Shown: in pieces, positions 33,652-44,578 of the stretch
Position numbering within the stretch: position 1 is the first letter of the stretch
Layout: each line of letters starts with the position of its first letter
NCBI GenBank assembly: GCA_900317305.1
Contig: ONGG01000036.1
Location: forward strand, 1-46,726
Reading direction: 5' to 3'
DNA: 46,726 bases
Source: an uncultured Prevotellaceae bacterium
GTDB lineage: Bacteria; Bacteroidota; Bacteroidia; Bacteroidales; Bacteroidaceae
The notes under the pieces: model-generated
Databases searched by the model: none
What the model was told of the DNA's origin: nothing
What the model saw: the letters and a program-made list of their open reading frames with translations, nothing else
Position numbers and translations under genes: made by a program

Positions 33652-34959
33652 CTAATTCTGGTCGGTGGCATGCAGATAGGTGAGCAAATCGGCCACCACA
33701 TAACTGCTGCCGCCCACAAAGACGAAATCGTCAGTATGGGCTTGGCCAAGGGCGGCTTCATAGGCTTCAGCCACTGAGGGATAGGATGAGCCTTTCATAC
33801 CCATCGCGTTGCCAATGGCCAGCACCCGCTCATGCGGGATGGCTCTCTTGCTCGATGCTTGGGTGAAGTAGTAGTTGGCATGTTTGGGCAACATCCCCAT
33901 CACGGTTTGGATGTCTTTGTCGTCGACCATGCCAAAGACGATGTGCAGGTGCTGGTAGGTCTGCATCGCCAGTTGCTGGGTGATATATTGCCACCCGCCT
34001 ACGTTGTGGCCGGTGTCGCACACCACAGTGGGGGAGTGGCCGATGGTTTGCCAGCGGCCCATCAGTCCCGTGGCGCTGGCAGCCGTGGCCAAACCTTGGT
34101 CGATATCATCAGTGTTGATGGCAATGCCTTGGTGCCGTAACAGGTCGGCAGCGGCGAGCACGGTGTTGGTGTTCTTCATTTGGTAGAGTCCACCTAGTTG
34201 CCCGTGGAACGTATGGCCGTGGCGGTCGGTATAGTCGATTCCACCGTTGGGGGTGGGTATGGCTGAGGCAATCCAGGGATTGTCCTCCGCAAACACAATG
34301 GGGGCATCTTTGGCCTCGGCCTGACTGGTGAACACTGGCCGTGTGATGTCGTTGGCCTCGCCAATCACAACGGGCGTGCCCCGCTTGATGATGCCCGCCT
34401 TCTCTTGGGCAATCTGGGCGATGGTGTCGCCCAGAAATTGGGTGTGGTCCTTGCTGATGTTGGTGATGACCGACACCAGCGGTGTAATGATGTTAGTGCA
34501 GTCGAGCCGGCCGCCAAGTCCTACTTCTATCACGGCGATGTCTATTTGCTCCTGGGCGAAATAGTCGAAAGCCATGGCAGTGGTAAGTTCGAAGAATGAG
34601 GGGTGAAGGGGCTCGAAGAAAGAACGGTGACGGGCTACGAAATCGATGACGAACTGCTCGTCCACACAAATGCCGTTCACTCTGATGCGCTCGCGGAAGT
34701 CCATCAGGTGGGGAGAGGTGTAGAGTCCTACCTTGTAGCCCGCTGCCTGAAGGATGGCGGCAAGGCTGTGCGATACCGACCCCTTGCCGTTGGTGCCCGC
34801 CACATGGATGGTATTGAACCGTTGGTGGGGATGGCCAAGACGCTCGTCGAGGGCATGGGTGTTGGCCAGGCCCTCCTTATAAGCACCAGCCCCAATCTTC
34901 TCGAAGACTGGGGTGCTGTTGTAGAGGTATTCGACGGTCTCTTGGTAGTTCATCTCCAT
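33652..34959 (-). CDS. folC: Folylpolyglutamate synthase / dihydrofolate synthase
   Basis: The product adds glutamate to dihydropteroate and then to folates, with ATP, in the cytoplasm. It has 435 residues. The P-loop VAGTNGKGSVSHSLAAIL (around residues 53-70), TSPHLMDFRERIRVNG, VGLGGRLDCTNII, ISKDHTQFLGDTIAQIAQEKAGI (metal-binding His) and VCDTGHNVGGW are all present. The ATG at 34953 (MNYQETVEYLY) is an alternative start two codons in. It lies 30 bp downstream of dnaJ and is probably cotranscribed with grpE-dnaJ. Confidence 0.93.
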   Translation of the reverse strand: MEMNYQETVEYLYNSTPVFEKIGAGAYKEGLANTHALDERLGHPHQRFNTIHVAGTNGKGSVSHSLAAILQAAGYKVGLYTSPHLMDFRERIRVNGICVDEQFVIDFVARHRSFFEPLHPSFFELTTAMAFDYFAQEQIDIAVIEVGLGGRLDCTNIITPLVSVITNISKDHTQFLGDTIAQIAQEKAGIIKRGTPVVIGEANDITRPVFTSQAEAKDAPIVFAEDNPWIASAIPTPNGGIDYTDRHGHTFHGQLGGLYQMKNTNTVLAAADLLRHQGIAINTDDIDQGLATAASATGLMGRWQTIGHSPTVVCDTGHNVGGWQYITQQLAMQTYQHLHIVFGMVDDKDIQTVMGMLPKHANYYFTQASSKRAIPHERVLAIGNAMGMKGSSYPSVAEAYEAALGQAHTDDFVFVGGSSYVVADLLTYLHATDQN

Positions 34960-34989
34960 GCGGCGCTATGCGGTGCAAGGGCGTGCCGC

Positions 34990-36135
34990 TTAGTTGAAGT
35001 AATTCTTGAATTTCTGGAAGATGCTCTTCTTGGTGCTGTTGTCGCTCTTGAAGTTGTCGCTGTTTTTCATCTTCTCCAGCATCTCCTTCTCACTGTGCGA
35101 GAGGGTCTTCGGCACATAGACGCTGATGTTGACGATGATGTCGCCATTGCCGTGGCCATAGCCTTGGACGGCGGGCAGTCCCTTGCCGCGCAGACGCTTC
35201 GTGGTGCCAGGCTGGATGCCTGGCTCCAGATTGATCTTCAGTTTGGTGCCCTCGATGGTGGGTATCTTCACCTCGCCACCGAGCGCGGCGGTGGGGAAGT
35301 CGAGCAACAAGTTGTATATCAAGTCGTTGTCCTGACGGATGAAGGTGTCGTTGTCTTCCTCGCTGATGAATACCTGGATGTCACCGGGGATGCCGTTGTG
35401 CGGACCGGCATTGCCTTTGCCCTGCATAGTGAGCACCATGCCGTCGGCCACACCGGCGGGTATCTTCACCTCAACCACCTCCTCACCTTTCACGATGCCG
35501 TCGCCGCCACATTCCTTGCAGCGGTTCTTGATGACCTGGCCCTCACCGTGACAGGTGGGACAACTGCCTTGGGTTTGCATCACACCAAAGATGGTCTGTT
35601 TGGTCTGCACCGTGTATCCTGTGCCATGACAGGTGGGACAGGTCTCGGGCTGAGTACCGGCCTCGGCACCCGTGCCGTGGCAATGCGAGCATACGATGTC
35701 CTTCTTCACACGGAACTTCTTGGTCACTCCGGTCGAAATCTCCTGGAGGTTGAGTTTCACCTTCAGCCTGAGGTCGCTGCCTCGGTACTGCGCGCGCTGC
35801 CGTCCTCCACCGAAACCTCCGAAACCTCCGCGGCCACCAAAAATGCCGCCAAACATGTCGAAGATATCGTCCATGGAGAAGCCACCATCGCTGAAACCGC
35901 CAAAGCCGCCAGGGGCATCAAAGCCAAACTGGTCGTACTGCTGGCGTTTCTGGGGGTCGTGGAGCACATCGTAGGCCTCGGCGGCCTCCTTGAACTTCTC
36001 CTCGGCCTCCTTGTTGTCGGGGTTGCGGTCGGGATGGTATTTGATGGCTATCTTGCGATAGGCTTTCTTGATCTCATCCTCGCTGGCATTCTTGTCTACG
36101 CCCAGCACCTCGTAGTAGTCTCTCTTGTTTGCCAT
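34990..36135 (-). CDS. dnaJ: Chaperone protein DnaJ
   Basis: This Hsp40 co-chaperone delivers unfolded proteins to DnaK and stimulates its ATPase. It has 381 residues. The J domain covers residues 1-70 with HPD at 34-36. A Gly/Phe-rich linker follows (about 75-115). The zinc-binding region has four CxxCxGxG-type repeats ([32 protein letters not shown]). The C-terminal substrate-binding domains run to about 345, with [13 protein letters not shown]. It is a type I DnaJ. The last 30 residues ([14 protein letters not shown]) form a charged tail. It lies 96 bp after grpE; dnaK is not in the window. Confidence 0.96.
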   Translation of the reverse strand: MANKRDYYEVLGVDKNASEDEIKKAYRKIAIKYHPDRNPDNKEAEEKFKEAAEAYDVLHDPQKRQQYDQFGFDAPGGFGGFSDGGFSMDDIFDMFGGIFGGRGGFGGFGGGRQRAQYRGSDLRLKVKLNLQEISTGVTKKFRVKKDIVCSHCHGTGAEAGTQPETCPTCHGTGYTVQTKQTIFGVMQTQGSCPTCHGEGQVIKNRCKECGGDGIVKGEEVVEVKIPAGVADGMVLTMQGKGNAGPHNGIPGDIQVFISEEDNDTFIRQDNDLIYNLLLDFPTAALGGEVKIPTIEGTKLKINLEPGIQPGTTKRLRGKGLPAVQGYGHGNGDIIVNISVYVPKTLSHSEKEMLEKMKNSDNFKSDNSTKKSIFQKFKNYFN

Positions 36136-36231
36136 CTCTTTGTTCGAACATCGGGAGCCTGATGTCCATCAGACTGCCTGTGTTATTGTCTTGTTATTAT
36201 TTGTGAATTGTCAATCGGTCATTTCTCGGGG

Positions 36232-36822
36232 TCATTGCCCTACTGCCACTTTGGCAAAACGAATCACCTTGTCGTTCATCGTGTAGCCAGTCTGAACGCA
36301 GTCTATCACCTTGCCTTTCTTGTCGTCGCCCATACCGGGAACCATGGCGATGGCCTCGTGATAGTCGGTGTCGAAGTCCTGACCTTCGGTCTCAATACGC
36401 TTCACGCCCATACCTTCGAGTGTCTTGATGAACTTCTTGTAAATCAGGTCCATACCCTCGCGAAGGGCTTCCACGTCGTCGGTCTTCTTGCCATTTTCGA
36501 TAGCGCGCTCCATGTCGTCAATCACAGGCAGAATCTTGGTCACGGTCTTCTCGCCGCCGTTGAGTATCAACTCGGCTTTCTCCTTCACTGTGCGCTTGCG
36601 GTAGTTCTCAAACTCGGCCATCTTGCGCAGCAGGGCATCGTTGAGTTCGGCAATCTTGGCCTGTGCCACCTCCAGAGGATCTTTCTCTTCTTCGGCGGTA
36701 TCTGCTTTCTCTTCAGGAGCTTTGGTGTCCTCCTCGGTCTCTTCAACCTCCAACTCAGTCTCAGGGGTGTCTTTCACCTCTTCCTGAATCTCCTCGTTGA
36801 TGTTTTCGTTGTCTTTGCTCAT
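36232..36822 (-). CDS. grpE: Nucleotide exchange factor GrpE
   Basis: The product releases ADP from DnaK. The 196-residue protein has a strongly acidic N-terminal third (many Glu and Asp, residues 1-55), a long helix (KIAELNDALLRKMAEFENYRKR), the DDMERAIENG segment and the C-terminal beta domain with the family pattern GVKRIETEGQDFD...HEAIAMVP and GKVIDCVQTGYTMNDKVIRFAKV. It is the first gene of the grpE-dnaJ-folC set. A terminator hairpin upstream (36854-36900) isolates it from the ABC-F gene, so it needs its own promoter, which I did not identify clearly. Confidence 0.95.
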   Translation of the reverse strand: MSKDNENINEEIQEEVKDTPETELEVEETEEDTKAPEEKADTAEEEKDPLEVAQAKIAELNDALLRKMAEFENYRKRTVKEKAELILNGGEKTVTKILPVIDDMERAIENGKKTDDVEALREGMDLIYKKFIKTLEGMGVKRIETEGQDFDTDYHEAIAMVPGMGDDKKGKVIDCVQTGYTMNDKVIRFAKVAVGQ

Positions 36823-36853
36823 GTTTTTGGTTTATTTTGTTCTGCCCTAATTA

Positions 36854-36900
36854 CAGCAAAAAGCTTGCCAAACTCGTCTGGGGCATGGCAAGCCTTGCTG
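36854..36900 (-). terminator. Intrinsic terminator after the ABC-F gene
   Basis: On the minus strand CAGCAAGGCTTGCCA pairs with TGGCAAGCTTTTTGCTG with a small bulge. It lies 18 bp after the ABC-F stop. Confidence 0.65.
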
Positions 36901-36918
36901 TTTCTTGGCGATTATGCG

Positions 36919-38636
<1,718 letters not shown>

Positions 38637-38662
38637 ATTTATTTGAGTTTTTCCGAGAGTGA

Positions 38663-38748
38663 GTACCTTCGGCCATAGGCCAAAGGTACGAATTAGTAAG
38701 TAAAGTACAAAATAATTTTGGCATTTCACTCACTAATTCGTACCTTTG
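38663..38748. promoter_or_regulatory. Inverted-repeat divergent promoter region
   Basis: CAAAGGTACGAATTAGT (38681-38697) and its exact reverse complement (38732-38748) each contain a -7 box, so the repeat carries two promoters pointing away from each other. The rightward one has TTG at 38718-38720 and TACCTTTG at 38741-38748, only 8 bp before the pseudouridine synthase ATG. A second inverted repeat, GTACCTTCGGCC / GGCCAAAGGTAC around ATA (38663-38689), overlaps the left copy. Confidence 0.7.
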
Positions 38749-38756
38749 CACTCAAG

Positions 38757-39647
38757 ATGAAGAGCAATTACAACAAAGCACCCGAATACGAAATTTATGT
38801 AGTCGACCGCGAGGCACCCCTTCTGGAGTACCTTCTGCAGACGATTACTGGTCAGAGCAGGACGAAAATCAAGGCCACGCTCCAAGGCCGTGGCATCAAG
38901 GTCGACGGCAAGAACGTCACACAGTTCGACTTCCCCCTGAAACCAGGAATGAAGGTGGCCGTGAGCAAGTCGAAACGCAACGACTCCTTTAAGAACCGCT
39001 TCGTGAAGCTGGTCTATGAGGACCGTTACCTGGTGGTGGTGGAGAAGGCTGCGGGCATCCTGTCGATGGCCGCCGGCCATAGCTCACTCAATGTGAAGGC
39101 CGTGCTCGACGACTATTTCCGCAAGACTCGCCAGCACTGCACTGCTCATGTGGTACATCGGCTCGACCGCGACACTAGCGGACTGATGGTGTATGCCAAG
39201 GACATGGAGACGGAGCAGCGCCTGGAGCATGAGTGGCACCAGATTGTTTACGACCGCCGCTATGTGGCTGTCGTGTCGGGAGAGATGGAGGAGGACGGCG
39301 GCACCATCGCCAACTGGCTCAAGGACAACAAGGCCTACGTCACCTATTCATCACCGGTGGATAATGGGGGCAAATACGCCATTACCCATTTCCATACGCT
39401 CAACCGCACTACATCCCACTCGCTCGTGGAGTTCAAATTGGAGACCGGAAGGAAAAACCAAATCCGCGTGCACGCTGCCGACATGGGGCATCCCGTCTGT
39501 GGCGATGTGAAATATGGCAATGGCGACGATCCGCTCCACCGCCTGTGCTTGCATGCCTTCCTGCTTTGTTTCTACCACCCCATCACCCGTGAGCGGATGG
39601 AGTTCGAGACACCCATCCCCACTGCGTTCAGGAGTTTGTTCAAATAG
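38757..39647 (+). CDS. RluA-family pseudouridine synthase
   Basis: The product isomerises uridine to pseudouridine in rRNA or tRNA. I chose ATG 38757 (MKSNYNKAPEYEIYVV), because the longer frame from 38718 would start inside the promoter. The 296-residue protein begins with an S4-like RNA-binding domain (LLEYLLQTI...KATLQGRGIKVDGKNVT), then the catalytic domain: RYLVVVEKAAGILSMA, the catalytic motif HVVHRLDRDTSGLMVYAK with the key Asp, and GRKNQIRVHAADMGHPVCGD. Its start lies within about 8 bp of the -7 box, so its mRNA should be leaderless or nearly so. The target uridine is unknown. Confidence 0.92.
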   Translation: MKSNYNKAPEYEIYVVDREAPLLEYLLQTITGQSRTKIKATLQGRGIKVDGKNVTQFDFPLKPGMKVAVSKSKRNDSFKNRFVKLVYEDRYLVVVEKAAGILSMAAGHSSLNVKAVLDDYFRKTRQHCTAHVVHRLDRDTSGLMVYAKDMETEQRLEHEWHQIVYDRRYVAVVSGEMEEDGGTIANWLKDNKAYVTYSSPVDNGGKYAITHFHTLNRTTSHSLVEFKLETGRKNQIRVHAADMGHPVCGDVKYGNGDDPLHRLCLHAFLLCFYHPITRERMEFETPIPTAFRSLFK

Positions 39648-39676
39648 CAATCACCCAATAAAAAAATAATACAAAA

Positions 39677-39889
39677 ATGGAATTCAATATCACCTCCACC
39701 GATATCACTTATGTCATTTTTGCCATCGTGGCGGTCATTGTGGCTTTCCTCATCATCAAGAAAGTGGCAGGATGCCTGATCAAGGCCGTTGTCTTCGCCA
39801 TCCTCGTGGCCATCCTGGGCTATATCTACTACAATTTCTCCATGGTCGAGGAGTCGGAGGATGGAACGGAAATAGAAATGACAGAGTAA
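39677..39889 (+). CDS. Small two-span membrane protein, unknown function
   Basis: The 70-residue protein has two hydrophobic segments (YVIFAIVAVIVAFLIIKKV and AVVFAILVAILGYIYYNF) and an acidic tail ending EIEMTE. I do not recognise it. It lies 29 bp after the pseudouridine synthase on the same strand and may be cotranscribed. Its last codons and stop lie within a perfect 17-bp tandem duplication. Confidence 0.6.
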   Translation: MEFNITSTDITYVIFAIVAVIVAFLIIKKVAGCLIKAVVFAILVAILGYIYYNFSMVEESEDGTEIEMTE

Positions 39890-39905
39890 TAGAAATGACA
39901 GAGTA
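39872..39905 (+). repeat. Perfect 17-bp tandem duplication across a stop codon
   Basis: ATAGAAATGACAGAGTA occurs at 39872-39888 and again at 39889-39905. The first copy encodes the end of the small membrane protein, and the stop spans the junction. It looks like recent replication slippage. Confidence 0.8.
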
Positions 39906-39983
39906 GGGGGCTTTTTTGTCATTTTTTGTAGTTGGTAAATCGTTTTTTTCACTATTTTCGCACTCGAAACAAACCTTTTACCG

Positions 39984-42900
39984 ATGAACAAACTACTTGC
40001 AATCCTATTGCTGGCCATGGCGTCACTCGCTGGCCATGCTGTCCAACGACAGAAAATCAACTTCAATGCCCAATGGCTGCTGCAGGTCGGCGACTTCCAG
40101 CAAGCCGAGGACCCCGCTTTCGACGACCATGCCTGGCAGCGGGTCACACTGCCCCATGCCTTCAATGGCGATGAGGCTTTCCGCAAGGATATCATCCATC
40201 TCACCGATACCATCGTGTGGTATCGCAAGCACTTCTCTCTCTCGCAAGAAGAGGTGCAGGGCAAAGTGTTCATCGAGTTCGAAGGGGCACGGCAGGGGGC
40301 CGATGTATGGCTCAACGGCCAGAAGGTGGGTTTCTCCGACAACGGCGTGATGGCCTTCGGCTTCGACCTGACTCCTTATGTCAAAGAGGGCGACAACGTC
40401 ATCGCGGTGCGCTGCGACAACAGCTGGACCTACCGCGACCGCGTGCTCGACAGCCGATACCAATGGAACGACCGCAACTTCAATGCCAACTACGGTGGTC
40501 TGCCCAAGAACGTCTACCTGCACCTCACAGGCAAACTCTACCAGACTTTGCCGCTCTTTAGCAACCTCGGCACTACAGGAATTTATGTTTACGCCACCGA
40601 TTTCAACATCACGGGCCGAGAAGCCGTGATCCATGTGGAGTCGCAGGTGCGCAACGAGGACTGCAAGCCACGCACCTTCCGCCTCTTCGCCAAGGTCATC
40701 AACGCCGACAATATGGTGTCATGCATCATCCCCGGCGAATCTGTCACACTGCAGCCCGGCGAGACACGCACCGTCAGCATACAGCGAAAGCACAACGGCC
40801 TGCATTTCTGGTCGTGGGGGTATGGCTATCTCTATACCGTGAAGACATACCTGGCCGAGGGTGAGGCCGACAAGGCTCCGATGTCGCTCGGCGCCCAGTC
40901 CGACGAGGTGGTCACACGCACGGGATTCCGCAAGACCCATTTCGGCGAGGGCAAGATCTGGCTTAACGACCGCGTGATGATGGTGCATGGCTACGCCCAG
41001 CGCACGTCGAACGAATGGCCGGGAACCGGACTGAGCGTGCCCGCATGGCTGAGCGACTACTCCAATGGCCTGATGGTGGAGTCAGGAGCCAATATGGTGA
41101 GATGGATGCACGTCACGCCTTGGAAACAGGATGTGGAGTCGTGCGACCGCGTGGGACTGCCACAGGCCATGCCTGCCGGCGACGCCGAGAAAGACGTGGA
41201 GGGACCACGGTGGACCCAGCGCACCCAACTCATGCGCGATGCCATCATCTACAACCGCAACAACCCCAGCATCCTCTTCTACGAGGGTGGCAACGAGAGC
41301 ATCAGCCGTGAGCACATGCTCGAGCTCAAGGCCATCCGTGACACTTACGACCCCTATGGTGGCAGGGCCATCGGCTCGCGCGAGATGCTCGACATCGACG
41401 AGGCGGAGTATGGCGGCGAGATGCTCTATATCAACAAGTCGGGCAAGCACCCCATGTGGGCCATGGAATACTGCCGCGACGAGGGTCTGCGCAAGTACTG
41501 GGACGAGCAGAGCTATCCCTTCCACAAGGAGGGTGACGGACCGCTCTACCGGGGTAAGCTGGCCACCGACTACAACCACAACATGGACCGCTTTGCCGTC
41601 GAGATGGTGCGCCGGTGGTATGAGTACTGGCTCGAGCGGCCAGGCACCGGACGGCGTGTGAGCAGCGGTGGCGTGAAAATCGTGTTCAGCGACACCAACA
41701 CCCACCACCGTGGCGAGTCCAACTACCGTATGAGCGGTGTTGTCGATCCCATGCGTATCCCCAAAGATGCGTTCTACACCCATCAGGTGATGTGGACGGG
41801 ATGGGTGGACGACGAACAGCCACGCACCTATATCATCGGACATTGGAACTATGCCGAGGGAACGGTGAAGGATGTGCTGGTGGTGTCGAATGCCGACGAG
41901 GTGGAACTGCTGCTCAATGGCCGTTCGCTGGGCAAGGGCAAGCGGAGCATGCGCTACCTGCATACCTTCGAGAACGTGACCTTCGAGCCCGGTATCCTGG
42001 AGGCGGTGGCCAATAATGGCAGTAGCTATGCGCTGACCACTGCCGGAAAGCCCCATCACCTGCGACTCACCGTCATCAGCAATCCCGAGGGAATGAAAGC
42101 CGACGGTGCCGATATGGCAATGGTGCAGGTAGAGGTGGTGGACAAGGACGGGCGGCGCTGTCCGCTCGACAACAGCATGGTGCATTTCACCCTGACGGGT
42201 GAGGGGAAATGGATTGGGGGACTCGCCACGCGCGACAACACCCAGTATCAGCGACCCGACGAGAACCGCGACAAGTCATTGCTTGATGCCGCTGCCACCG
42301 AGAACATCTCCGACAATTATGTGGGCGCACGCTCATTGCCCGTGGAGTGTGGCGTGGCTCGGGTGCTCGTGCAGAGCACGGTGAATGCCGGCGACATCAA
42401 CGTCTATGCCCACATCGAGGGTCTCGGACGGGTAGAGAAGGTCACCATCCCCACCCATACGCTCGATGCCCCCCATTACTTGCCGGCACAGACTCTGCCT
42501 TGCCGACTGACACGGGGCGAGACACCAGCCACTCCCTCTTATACCGACAGCAAGACCACCATCACCATCGTGAAGGCCGAGACACCTACCGCAACCAATG
42601 ATGGCAATAAGCCATCCTTCTCCTACGATGACAATGAGCTTACCGAATGGAAGAGCGATGGAGAACCGGGAAATGCGAGCATCACCTATACCCTGGCCGA
42701 GCAGGCTCCCGTCGACGAGATCACGCTCAAGCTCACGGGATGGCGCAACAAATGCTATCCATTGGCCGTATTTGCCCATACCGCCAAAGGACAAAAAAAG
42801 ATTTGGGAGGGCATCACCCCAGCCTCGCTGGGCTATGTGCACCTGCATATCAACAAGCTCATAGCGGCTGCGAAATACACCATCAAGATGGTGGCGCCCG

Positions 42901-43040
42901 TACAAGACTCCAATCTCTTTGGCGATACCAAGGAACTGGCAGGTGGCAATGCCGGAGAACTCGACCGCGTGAAGAGTCAGAAGGGAAAACTCGACCTGCG
43001 CATCGTCGAGGCCGACTTCATGCGGAGCGTCAGCCGTTAA
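39984..43040 (+). CDS. Secreted GH2-family glycoside hydrolase (beta-galactosidase-like)
   Basis: This 1018-residue protein has a signal peptide (LLAILLLAMASLAGHA). GH2 modules appear in order: a sugar-binding jelly-roll (about 25-185, with DVWLNGQKVGFSDNGVMAFGFDLT), an immunoglobulin-like domain (about 205-310), and a TIM barrel from about 315. NPSILFYEGGNES (427-439) supplies the probable acid/base E438, and HPMWAMEYC the probable nucleophile E495. C-terminal beta domains follow, including an Ig-like DUF4982-type region (about 640-730), and the end (about 870-1018) resembles a discoidin-type carbohydrate-binding domain. Family members cleave beta-galactosides or beta-glucuronides from plant or host glycans, and the exact substrate cannot be read from sequence. 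No SusC/SusD pair is nearby. A probable promoter (TTG, 18 bp, TATTTTCG) lies at about 39930-39960. Confidence 0.88.
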   Translation: MNKLLAILLLAMASLAGHAVQRQKINFNAQWLLQVGDFQQAEDPAFDDHAWQRVTLPHAFNGDEAFRKDIIHLTDTIVWYRKHFSLSQEEVQGKVFIEFEGARQGADVWLNGQKVGFSDNGVMAFGFDLTPYVKEGDNVIAVRCDNSWTYRDRVLDSRYQWNDRNFNANYGGLPKNVYLHLTGKLYQTLPLFSNLGTTGIYVYATDFNITGREAVIHVESQVRNEDCKPRTFRLFAKVINADNMVSCIIPGESVTLQPGETRTVSIQRKHNGLHFWSWGYGYLYTVKTYLAEGEADKAPMSLGAQSDEVVTRTGFRKTHFGEGKIWLNDRVMMVHGYAQRTSNEWPGTGLSVPAWLSDYSNGLMVESGANMVRWMHVTPWKQDVESCDRVGLPQAMPAGDAEKDVEGPRWTQRTQLMRDAIIYNRNNPSILFYEGGNESISREHMLELKAIRDTYDPYGGRAIGSREMLDIDEAEYGGEMLYINKSGKHPMWAMEYCRDEGLRKYWDEQSYPFHKEGDGPLYRGKLATDYNHNMDRFAVEMVRRWYEYWLERPGTGRRVSSGGVKIVFSDTNTHHRGESNYRMSGVVDPMRIPKDAFYTHQVMWTGWVDDEQPRTYIIGHWNYAEGTVKDVLVVSNADEVELLLNGRSLGKGKRSMRYLHTFENVTFEPGILEAVANNGSSYALTTAGKPHHLRLTVISNPEGMKADGADMAMVQVEVVDKDGRRCPLDNSMVHFTLTGEGKWIGGLATRDNTQYQRPDENRDKSLLDAAATENISDNYVGARSLPVECGVARVLVQSTVNAGDINVYAHIEGLGRVEKVTIPTHTLDAPHYLPAQTLPCRLTRGETPATPSYTDSKTTITIVKAETPTATNDGNKPSFSYDDNELTEWKSDGEPGNASITYTLAEQAPVDEITLKLTGWRNKCYPLAVFAHTAKGQKKIWEGITPASLGYVHLHINKLIAAAKYTIKMVAPVQDSNLFGDTKELAGGNAGELDRVKSQKGKLDLRIVEADFMRSVSR

Positions 43041-43051
43041 GTGGAATAAAC

Positions 43052-43714
43052 CTATAGCAGGCTGGGGGCGTCAACATCAATATGCTTGCCGTTGATGCGG
43101 ATGACGCCTTTCTCCTGCAACTCATGCAGGCAGCGCAGGAGTGAGTATTTTTGGATGCCCAGTTCATCGGCCAGTTGCTGCCTCGACAAGGTTACCACGA
43201 TGTTGCTGGTGCCTTGTCGTTTCATTTCGTTGTTGATGTAGGTGCCCACTTTCTCACGTACGGTCATCGAGAGCATTCCCACCTTCTTCGTGAGGAAGGA
43301 GATGTTGTTTGACAGGATGCCCACTAGATTCATCGCGATGCGAGGCTCGGCTTCGAGCAGTACATGAACGTCGGCCGAGGCTATCCGCAGCACCCTGGAG
43401 GTCTGTTCTGCCTCTATCGTTACAGGATAATGCCCATCTTTGGCGAAAAGAAAGGCGGGAGCCAATAGTTGTCCCGAATGGTGTAGGTCCATGCGAACTA
43501 AACGTCCAGATGAACTGATAATCTTGGCCGACATCTCGCCACTCACCACAATGTTGGCATGACGACAGGGGTCGCCGGCCAGTGCCAAAAGGTCACCACG
43601 CTCTATCACCTGCACCCGGTATTGCACGCGGTGCATCAGGTCGATGATTTCGTTGTCGGAAAGGCCCTTGAAAAGTGGACAAGCTTTCAGTCCGTTCAGT
43701 GTGTCGATATCCAT
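43052..43714 (-). CDS. Crp/Fnr-family transcriptional regulator
   Basis: The 220-residue protein has an N-terminal cyclic-nucleotide-like sensor barrel (about 15-125, with LLALAGDPCRHANIVVSGEM), a dimerisation helix (RIAMNLVGILSNNISFLTKK) and a C-terminal winged helix (LSRQQLADELGIQKYSLLRCLHELQEKGVI). It lacks the N-terminal cysteine cluster of Fe-S FNR, so its signal is not evident and may be heme-bound nitric oxide, as in HcpR-type regulators. It faces away from nrfH-nrfA across 208 bp that contain a palindromic site, which suggests that it controls nitrite respiration. The tail end of the GH2 gene converges on it with an 11-bp gap. Confidence 0.88.
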   Translation of the reverse strand: MDIDTLNGLKACPLFKGLSDNEIIDLMHRVQYRVQVIERGDLLALAGDPCRHANIVVSGEMSAKIISSSGRLVRMDLHHSGQLLAPAFLFAKDGHYPVTIEAEQTSRVLRIASADVHVLLEAEPRIAMNLVGILSNNISFLTKKVGMLSMTVREKVGTYINNEMKRQGTSNIVVTLSRQQLADELGIQKYSLLRCLHELQEKGVIRINGKHIDVDAPSLL

Positions 43715-43860
43715 AATATTGATATTGTTGATTTTGTTTCAGGCACTACGCTTTTCTCCGTTCAGAGAGTATGAGAGGGGAGAAAAATCTTTTCGGTAGC
43801 ACAAATGTAGACAGGAATAGCATAAAAATACCAGGTTTAACAATTTTTATGTGTGCGGGG

Positions 43861-43904
43861 TAACATTTGTTATCCTTATTAATGAGGAAAGATTTCTACT
43901 TTTG
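43861..43904 (+). promoter_or_regulatory. Probable Crp/Fnr-type activator site and nrfH promoter
   Basis: TAAC-ATTT-GTTA (43861-43872) is a palindrome centred about 43 bp before the expected transcription start. The -7 box TACTTTTG (43897-43904) is good, but no TTG sits at the proper -33 position. That pattern, weak core plus palindrome near -41, is typical of promoters activated by a Crp/Fnr protein. Confidence 0.6.
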
Positions 43905-43922
43905 AGCACTTTATCTTATCCT

Positions 43923-44534
43923 ATGTTGAAATTCATACGCCGATTCACCGATAGGTTGTCTTACCGACAAAAAGTGGGATTGCTCCTCTTGGGTGGTGCG
44001 TTCCTCGGACTTGGAGGATTGTTCCTCTACCTGCTCCGTGCACACACTTATTTGGGCGACGACCCCGCAGCATGCGTCAACTGCCATATCATGACGCCTT
44101 ATTATGCCACATGGAGCCGTTCCAGCCATGGACGCATCGACGACAAGTCGAATGGCGCCACTTGTAATGACTGCCATGTGCCCCACCAGAACCTTGCCAT
44201 GAAATATGGGTTCAAGGCAATGGATGGCATGAAGCATGTGGCTTATTTCGTCACCCACGGCGAGCACCAGGCCATCATGGCCGAGGATGCCAGCGCCGAG
44301 GTGATCATGGACAACTGCATCCGTTGCCACACCCAACTCAATCAGGAGTTTGTGAAGACAGGCCGCATCGACTACATGCTAGCCAAAAAAGATGAGGGAA
44401 AGGCTTGTTGGGACTGCCATCGCAACGTGCCACATGGGGGCATGAACTCCCTCTCGTCTACTCCCAACGCCGAAAGCCAGGTGCCCCTACCTCCCAGTCC
44501 GGTGCCTGAATGGCTCCAGCAACTCATGAAATAG
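43923..44534 (+). CDS. nrfH: Cytochrome c nitrite reductase small subunit, NrfH
   Basis: This membrane-anchored tetraheme quinol dehydrogenase passes electrons from menaquinol to NrfA. I chose ATG 43923 (MLKFIRRFTDRLSYRQ), because the upstream extension overlaps the -7 box. The 203-residue protein has one N-terminal membrane span (VGLLLLGGAFLGLGGLFLYLL) and four CxxCH heme sites: CVNCH 51-55 (followed by MTPYYATW, with the methionine region that ligates heme 1), CNDCH 81-85, CIRCH 132-136 and CWDCH 162-166. It is periplasmic apart from the anchor. nrfA begins 44 bp downstream. Confidence 0.95.
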   Translation: MLKFIRRFTDRLSYRQKVGLLLLGGAFLGLGGLFLYLLRAHTYLGDDPAACVNCHIMTPYYATWSRSSHGRIDDKSNGATCNDCHVPHQNLAMKYGFKAMDGMKHVAYFVTHGEHQAIMAEDASAEVIMDNCIRCHTQLNQEFVKTGRIDYMLAKKDEGKACWDCHRNVPHGGMNSLSSTPNAESQVPLPPSPVPEWLQQLMK

Positions 44535-44578
44535 GGCAATAGGAAACAATTCGCACAACACAAAAAAACATATATATT

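Noticed and set aside
34603-36162. 519-codon open frame opposite dnaJ and folC
   Set aside because: It is antisense to two clear genes and rich in Leu, Val, His and Gly as expected from a mirrored GC-rich coding strand. It has no domain or ribosome-binding support.
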